From: Sellimonas caecigallum | Lineage (GTDB): Bacteria; Bacillota; Clostridia; Lachnospirales; Lachnospiraceae | Reading direction: 5' to 3' | NCBI RefSeq assembly: GCF_045038405.1 | Contig: NZ_CP173660.1 | Coordinates: 806,001 to 870,000, forward strand | DNA length: 64,000 bases | Shown here: piece after piece, positions 59,573 to 64,000 of the stretch | Layout of the letters: each line of letters begins with the position of its first letter | Numbering within the stretch: the first letter of the stretch is position 1 | Translations under genes and position numbers: made by a program | The notes under the pieces: model-generated | The model's database searches: none | What the model saw: only the letters and a program-made list of their open reading frames with translations | Told to the model about the DNA's origin: nothing

Positions 59573-60303
59573 CTTTCTTCTCCTTTGTCCTCCAGTTCAA
59601 TGACTGCATACGGTTTTCCATCTTTGTCACAAAGCGCTGCTCTGTAAAGTTCTCCTGTATCTTCTAAAACCGGGTAAATGATATCCCCGTAGACGGCCGA
59701 GTTTTTATATTCTGCCCGAAGCTTTCGGATATCGAGAGTTCTTCCAAGTTCTTCTTCCAGCTCCTCTACCGCCATCTGCACGTACTGACAATTGTTTACA
59801 TGCTGGTTTGTATCAATCTGATATTTTCTTACCGGGAATGGTTCCCTTTTTATTCCGGATTTCGGCGCCGGTACTTTTCGGGATGCATAATTCATCGGAT
59901 AAGGATCGTTTATCCCATATTTTTCCACTTCTTCCTCACTTGGTTTTGCCGGCCGTCCAGTTGTTGTGTCGATATAGACCCAGACAGAATTGGCATAAGC
60001 CACGTCTATCCCTTCTTCATCTGTCATAACAAAATTCCGTTCTCCAAAAAAACTCCGGAATCCGGACGCCCACGTTGACACATGGACATACTCCCCAAGT
60101 CTTGGATAACGCTTTACTTCTACCTGCCAGGCAGAAAGTACCCATGCCCTGTTTTTCTCTTTCAGATACATCGTTCCAAGCTTCAGATCTTCCGACTGAA
60201 AAATACTGATATCCTGAAAATGGTCGATGATCCCGGAAAGAGTAATATATCCGCCGTTTCCAACCTCGCTGAATCGGATCCTTTCCTTCCTTTCGTACTT
60301 CAT
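59569..60303 (-). CDS. Acyl-ACP thioesterase
   Basis: Releases free fatty acid from acyl-ACP. The 244-residue protein has two hotdog domains (Acyl-ACP_TE family). The first strand region contains GYITLSGIIDHFQD and VLSAWQVEVKRYPRLGEYV; the second contains the catalytic NQHVNNCQYVQM region (Asn/His pair). The start at 60303 has GAGGG six bases upstream. It sits between a CDF transporter and CvfB, not with the fab operon. Such enzymes shape the chain-length of free or short fatty acids. Confidence 0.9.
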   Translation of the reverse strand: MKYERKERIRFSEVGNGGYITLSGIIDHFQDISIFQSEDLKLGTMYLKEKNRAWVLSAWQVEVKRYPRLGEYVHVSTWASGFRSFFGERNFVMTDEEGIDVAYANSVWVYIDTTTGRPAKPSEEEVEKYGINDPYPMNYASRKVPAPKSGIKREPFPVRKYQIDTNQHVNNCQYVQMAVEELEEELGRTLDIRKLRAEYKNSAVYGDIIYPVLEDTGELYRAALCDKDGKPYAVIELEDKGEER

Positions 60304-60324
60304 GATACACCCTCTTTTCACTCT

Positions 60325-61506
60325 TTATTTCTGTTCTTCCACAAAGCTTCTTTCCGCAGTTATGACACACTGATATCTCGAATCCAAATGGTGTATTTTT
60401 TCCATCACAAGATGGAGAAGCGCTGTCTCCTGATCTTTCTGGTATCCGTGCGGAACGATCATATCAAAGATCAGATTGATCTGATTTTCGCCGGACACCA
60501 TCCGGAAATCATGGATGCTGGCAAGGGGTTCTGTCTCCGCCACGATCTTTTCCACCTGTTCTTTTGCACTTATCACTTTCTCATCTTTTGTCTCTACCGG
60601 ATCCATGTGGATCAGCAGATAAATTCCCAGGTATTTCCTGGCCTCCCGCTCAATACGGTCGATAATTTCGTGAGATGTCTCGATCCCGACGTCATTTGGC
60701 ACTTCTGCATGAATCGACGCCATACTCCTGCCCGGCCCATAATTATGTACAAGAAGATCATGGGTTCCCACAATCCCGTCATATCCTTCCACAAATTTCG
60801 TGATCTCATCGTACGTCTCCGTCGGCACAGCCTCGCCGATCAGCGGTTTGAGCGTGTCTTTTGCGATACCCACACCGGCCCACATGACGACAAGCGCCAC
60901 TCCTATCCCGACGAATCCATCGATATTGATTCCGGAAATCCGATAGAAAAGAAGGGATAGAATCGTCGCTCCAGTTGTTACCACATCGCCCATGGCGTCC
61001 GCTGCCGTGGCCATCATCACTTTTGAATCAATCCTTTTTCCCAGCTTTTTGTTAAATGCCGCCATCCACAGTTTGACACCGATAGATAATACAAGTATGA
61101 TAACGGAAAATGTGCTGAATTTCAAGATTTCCGGATTTGTAATTTTCCTGAATGCATCTTTAAAAAAGGTAAACCCCACCTGGAGGACGATAAACGCTAC
61201 TACAAGAGCTGATATATACTCGATCCTTCCATGTCCAAACGGATGTTCTTCGTCAGCAGGTTTTTCCGCCATTTTCACGCCAACAAGGCCGATGACGGAA
61301 GATCCTGCGTCAGATAGGTTGTTAAAGGCATCCGCCGTGACGGATACACTGTTCATTATGATTCCTGCCGCCGCCTTGATGAGAAATAAAAATACATTGC
61401 AAAAGATGCCTGCTGCACTTGCAAGCACCCCGTATGCCGTGCGCACAGACACCTTCTGCGTATCTTGATAGTCTTTTACAAAATGTCTTACCAAAAACTC
61501 TGTCAT
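60325..61506 (-). CDS. Cation diffusion facilitator (CDF) family metal transporter
   Basis: A 393-residue exporter of divalent metals (Zn/Mn/Fe/Co) driven by protons. Six membrane helices are followed by a cytoplasmic ferredoxin-like domain. The metal-site motifs are NSVSVTADAFNNLSD (site A in helix 2, with a DxxxNxxD variant) and DAMGDVVTTGAT (helix 5). HPFGHGRIEY is the conserved loop. The start at 61506 is seven bases after GGGG. It lies 10 bases after spoIIR. Confidence 0.9.
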   Translation of the reverse strand: MTEFLVRHFVKDYQDTQKVSVRTAYGVLASAAGIFCNVFLFLIKAAAGIIMNSVSVTADAFNNLSDAGSSVIGLVGVKMAEKPADEEHPFGHGRIEYISALVVAFIVLQVGFTFFKDAFRKITNPEILKFSTFSVIILVLSIGVKLWMAAFNKKLGKRIDSKVMMATAADAMGDVVTTGATILSLLFYRISGINIDGFVGIGVALVVMWAGVGIAKDTLKPLIGEAVPTETYDEITKFVEGYDGIVGTHDLLVHNYGPGRSMASIHAEVPNDVGIETSHEIIDRIEREARKYLGIYLLIHMDPVETKDEKVISAKEQVEKIVAETEPLASIHDFRMVSGENQINLIFDMIVPHGYQKDQETALLHLVMEKIHHLDSRYQCVITAERSFVEEQK

Positions 61507-61516
61507 GTTTGCCCCT

Positions 61517-62155
61517 TTATTCGTCTTTCCTGTCCCCGAAGAAAAACCACCGGATCCGAAATCTGGATGTCGCCGTGACCATATCATACTCGTCATCTGT
61601 GAGTACATTCTGGAGCTTCTCCTTCCCTTTTTCTGGGACTACCGCATGGACGGTATCGATAAAACAGAGATTCGGATAGAGAACGCACCACCAGTTTTTC
61701 CCGTCCCCATTTCCAATCTCGATGCGGAGCGCCTCGTATGTCCCTGCCGGGAACGTTACATCCCCGTATGTCTTCTCTGGGAAGTCCGTCTTTTCCAGCC
61801 GGACTTTTACAGGATAGGAATATCCCTCCTGCTCCACAATCTTTTTCGCCTCTTTTTCAATCTCAGGAATATGAGCTTTCACGAATTCTTTCGTCTCATC
61901 TAATGACTCCGTCTCCGGCCCCATTGTCTCTTCCAGATATCCGATAACCTGGTCTTTTACTTTCATCTTCAGATTCTGATCTTCCTTGGTATCACTGTTT
62001 GCAAGTACATGGAAGCGCAGCACTTCGTCTGCCATATGTTCCTGTGTTTCCTGCACTTTTGTTTCCACCGCCCTGACTCTTACGACCCCTCCTGTAAGAA
62101 GAAGCCCTGCCAAAACCGCCAGTATGATCCTGATATATTTCCCCGGTATATTCAT
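61517..62155 (-). CDS. spoIIR: Stage II sporulation protein R
   Basis: Forespore signal protein that is secreted and triggers SpoIIGA to process pro-sigma-E in the mother cell. The 212-residue protein has an N-terminal hydrophobic signal/anchor (about residues 7-27) and the SpoIIR core: RFHVLANSDTKEDQNLKMKVKDQV near the start and SRFRIRWFFFG near the end. The start at 62155 is 10 bases after GGGAGG, a site that is part of a hairpin. Its presence shows a spore-forming lineage. The CDF gene follows. Confidence 0.94.
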   Translation of the reverse strand: MNIPGKYIRIILAVLAGLLLTGGVVRVRAVETKVQETQEHMADEVLRFHVLANSDTKEDQNLKMKVKDQVIGYLEETMGPETESLDETKEFVKAHIPEIEKEAKKIVEQEGYSYPVKVRLEKTDFPEKTYGDVTFPAGTYEALRIEIGNGDGKNWWCVLYPNLCFIDTVHAVVPEKGKEKLQNVLTDDEYDMVTATSRFRIRWFFFGDRKDE

Positions 62156-62166
62156 TGTGTATGTAC

Positions 62167-62194
62167 CTCCCGTCTGTTCTTTCTCTAACGGGAG
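62167..62194 (-). promoter_or_regulatory. Hairpin hiding the spoIIR ribosome binding site
   Basis: CTCCCGT (62188-62194, read on the minus strand) can pair with ACGGGAG (62167-62173), and the second arm holds most of the GGGAGG site. The loop is 14 bases. Such a hairpin would lower translation. Confidence 0.5.
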
Positions 62195-62204
62195 TATTGC
62201 CACA

Positions 62205-62906
62205 TCATTCTTCTTTATTCTGTTTTTCCTGATTTTTGTTTGCTCTGATCGTCTCCAGCACAGCCTCCGCCTGCTTGTCAATGTGGCGTCCGATGACTTC
62301 TGCCGCTTTTTGCGTTTCTCTGGCCCGAAGAAAACCGATCAATTCTTTGTGTTCCATCGAGATCTGTTCGTGGAACCCCCGGTGCTTCAAGTATTCCACA
62401 CGAAACCGATACATTTGTTCACTCAGGTTGTTGAGAAGCTGGATCAGCCGTCTGTTGTCCGTGGACTGGTACACGATGTCGTGAAAATGAACATCCGCCT
62501 CCGCCAGTTTTGTCACATCTTCGGACACAAGGCAGGCGTCGAATTCTTCCGCTGCACGTTCCAGATCCGAAAGCGCCTCTTCTGTCATCCGCTGGCATCC
62601 GAGCTGTACAGCCAGCACTTCCAGCGCCCTTCGTACTTCCAGAACGTCCCTCATGTTCTTTTCCGTTATCTCTGCCACCTCCGCTCCCCGTCTTGGGATC
62701 ATGAGCACGAGTCCTTCCAGTTCCAGTTTACGTATAGCTTCCCGGATAGGGGTCCTGCTTACCCCAAGTTTGTTTGCGAGCTGTATCTCCATAAGTCTCT
62801 CGCCAGGTTTCAGTTCTCCTCTGAGGATGGCCTGGCGCAGTGTGTTAAATACGACATCGCGAAGTGGTAGGTATTCGTTCATCTGTGCTCCAAAATCTGC
62901 TTCCAT
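62205..62906 (-). CDS. GntR-family regulator, FCD (FadR) subfamily
   Basis: A 233-residue DNA-binding protein. Residues 1-80 hold the GntR winged helix (RGELKPGERLMEIQLANKLG, then SRTPIREAIRKLE). Residues 90-220 form the all-helical FCD ligand domain with the metal-binding pattern of DVHFHDIVYQ. FCD members sense small acids. The start at 62906 (AGGAGG, eight bases) overlaps the ispE stop (TGATG), so the two are co-transcribed; the regulated genes are unknown. Confidence 0.93.
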   Translation of the reverse strand: MEADFGAQMNEYLPLRDVVFNTLRQAILRGELKPGERLMEIQLANKLGVSRTPIREAIRKLELEGLVLMIPRRGAEVAEITEKNMRDVLEVRRALEVLAVQLGCQRMTEEALSDLERAAEEFDACLVSEDVTKLAEADVHFHDIVYQSTDNRRLIQLLNNLSEQMYRFRVEYLKHRGFHEQISMEHKELIGFLRARETQKAAEVIGRHIDKQAEAVLETIRANKNQEKQNKEE

Positions 62907-63793
62907 CAGTCATTCCTCCTGTTCCTTCGTACATTGTGGATGGTTGTAGTATAGACTTGTCTGGCTAGTCCTGCCTGCCGGATCCTTTCTCCTGCTTTTC
63001 TCGCCGCGCTTCGTTCTTTAAAAAGACCGAACACCGTCGGACCGCTGCCGCTCATCATGGCATTCATCGCCCCCGCCTGTTTCATTTCTCCCTTGATCCG
63101 GGAAATAACCGGGCACAGCTCTTCTGTGACTGTCTCCAGTACATTTCCAAGCTTGTCCGCCACAGCTTTCACATTTTGCTCTTCCAGCCCCCGGATAATG
63201 CCGTCGATATCCGGGTGTGCCGTAATCTCCCGGGAATCCAGTTTTTCATAAATAGTCTTTGTGCAAATGCTTACAGGTGGTTTTGCGATCAGGACATGGC
63301 ACTTCGGCATAGGCGGGAGCGGCGTTAAAATTTCTCCGATCCCTTCCGCCAGAACTGTCCCGCGCATCAGACAATACGGTACGTCCGCGCCAAGGAGAAC
63401 ACCCCTTTTTTTCAGTTCTTCCATATTAAGCTGGAATCCAAACAGACGGTTCATTCCAAAGAGCACCGCAGCCGCATCGGCGCTTCCGCCGGCCATCCCT
63501 GCCGCCACCGGAATGTGCTTTTTCAGGCAGATCTTTACCCCACCTTCCGGCCGGAATTCGTCCAGCAAAAGCCTGGCCGCCTTGTACGCGATGTTTGACT
63601 CATCTGTAGGCAGAAACGTAAGATTCGTGGACACCTGGATCTTTGGCTCTTCTGTCTTTTCGATCGTCACTTCATCGTAAAGATATACTGTCTGCATGAC
63701 CATCCTGACATCGTGATACCCATTTTCTCTTCTCCCGAGCACATCCAATCCCAAGTTGATTTTTCCCAAAGCTTTTAACTGAATCCGTTCCAT
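62906..63793 (-). CDS. ispE: 4-diphosphocytidyl-2-C-methyl-D-erythritol kinase
   Basis: Phosphorylates an MEP-pathway intermediate for isoprenoid synthesis. The 295-residue GHMP kinase has KALGKINLGLDV at the start and the glycine-rich ATP loop HIPVAAGMAGGSADAAA near residue 95, plus SGSGPTVFGLF near 265. The MEP route is the one expected in Clostridia. It is translated together with the GntR gene. Confidence 0.95.
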   Translation of the reverse strand: MERIQLKALGKINLGLDVLGRRENGYHDVRMVMQTVYLYDEVTIEKTEEPKIQVSTNLTFLPTDESNIAYKAARLLLDEFRPEGGVKICLKKHIPVAAGMAGGSADAAAVLFGMNRLFGFQLNMEELKKRGVLLGADVPYCLMRGTVLAEGIGEILTPLPPMPKCHVLIAKPPVSICTKTIYEKLDSREITAHPDIDGIIRGLEEQNVKAVADKLGNVLETVTEELCPVISRIKGEMKQAGAMNAMMSGSGPTVFGLFKERSAARKAGERIRQAGLARQVYTTTIHNVRRNRRND

Positions 63794-63832
63794 CGAATCT
63801 CTCCTTTATCCATCCGTGTGCGTATTGAAACG

Positions 63833-63881
63833 ATACCGGAAGGTTCTCTTTCTGCCACCGAAAAAGGGAATCTTCCGGTAT
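63833..63881. repeat. Inverted repeat in the leader of ispE
   Basis: ATACCGGAAG (63833-63842) and CTTCCGGTAT (63872-63881) form a perfect 10-base stem around a 29-base loop, within the transcribed leader (about 20-70 bases after the start point). It may be a terminator for the LysM gene, an attenuator or an operator; the T tract that would settle it is missing. Confidence 0.5.
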
Positions 63882-63901
63882 GTATTTTGTATACATTACG
63901 C

Positions 63902-64000
63902 TTATAGTATACTCATATTTTCCCTAAAAATCAATATCCGTTCTCCCGCTTTTAACTCCTCATCCTTCAGACCGTTTACCTCCCGGATACTTTCTTCTGT
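63902..64000 (-). CDS. LysM-domain protein (C-terminal end only)
   Basis: The last 32 codons of a gene entering from the right edge, ending in TAA at 63902-63904. The visible residues (ESIREVNGLKDEELKAGERI, then LIF) match the second half of a LysM peptidoglycan-binding domain. What precedes it is not in the window. Confidence 0.6.
   Translation of the reverse strand, partial: TEESIREVNGLKDEELKAGERILIFRENMSIL
63906..63934 (-). promoter_or_regulatory. Promoter of ispE and the GntR gene
   Basis: Minus strand: TTGATT (63929-63934), 17 bases, TATACT (63906-63911). It overlaps the end of the LysM gene. Confidence 0.65.

Overview
The window reads as the chromosome of a low- to mid-GC, spore-forming Firmicute of the class Clostridia, most likely a gut Lachnospiraceae. 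The grounds are the compact fab/acc operon with a FabT-type operator, a type III glutamine synthetase, the GlgC/GlgD pair, SpoIIR, a murB-rapZ-whiA-crh-like cluster, tRNA genes without encoded CCA, and AGGAGG-type ribosome binding sites almost everywhere. This is inference from gene families and signals. No 16S rRNA gene, IS element, prophage, CRISPR array or origin was seen.

Region by region: 1-7500 is a type II fatty acid synthesis operon on the minus strand (fabH-acpP-fabD-fabG-fabF-accB-fabZ-accC-accD, running off the left edge) with a strong promoter overlapped by a FabT-like palindrome; no enoyl-ACP reductase gene is present. 7.6-17.4 kb holds a YwaF-like membrane protein, tRNA-Leu(CAG), an orphan BlaI repressor, a Na/Pi cotransporter behind possible Pho boxes, a PadR/DUF1700 operon, a Gld-type ABC transporter operon and a sugar acetyltransferase. 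17.4-24.1 kb is one apparent operon: a heterodimeric ABC exporter, a MarR regulator, a GH2 glycosidase and a PfkB sugar kinase. 24.1-28.7 kb has DedA, glgC-glgD and an APC permease. 29-31.1 kb holds a coiled-coil membrane protein and a seven-gene tRNA cluster. 31.1-43.5 kb is housekeeping: RNA methylase, rdgB, phosphodiesterase, a putative forespore protein, glnN, fba, tRNA-Glu, a lipid kinase, crh-like, whiA, rapZ, murB and a CNNM/CorC protein. 43.5-50.1 kb is the most unusual stretch: a sigma-70-like protein with no DNA-reading regions, a start-less cell-wall amidase remnant, a MATE exporter, an ECF-sigma/transmembrane/YARHG fusion, a YgjP-type metalloprotein and a lipoprotein form of trigger factor. 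50.2-64 kb has cardiolipin synthase, murI, pfkA, dnaE, a small HPr-like protein, CvfB, an acyl-ACP thioesterase, a CDF transporter, spoIIR, a GntR regulator, ispE and the end of a LysM protein.

How the genes fit together: lipid supply (fab/acc, thioesterase, cardiolipin synthase, lipid kinase), glycolysis and glycogen (pfkA, fba, glgCD) and cell-wall precursors (murB, murI, amidase remnant) dominate. The most interesting candidates are the membrane-tethered ECF sigma factor, the truncated sigma-like protein about 2.5 kb from it, the exporter-MarR-glycosidase-kinase operon, two HPr-like proteins without the phosphorylatable histidine, and the small Asn-rich protein preceded by a sigma-G-like promoter. 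Starts were moved from the longest possible frame wherever a ribosome binding site or a gene overlap decided the matter.
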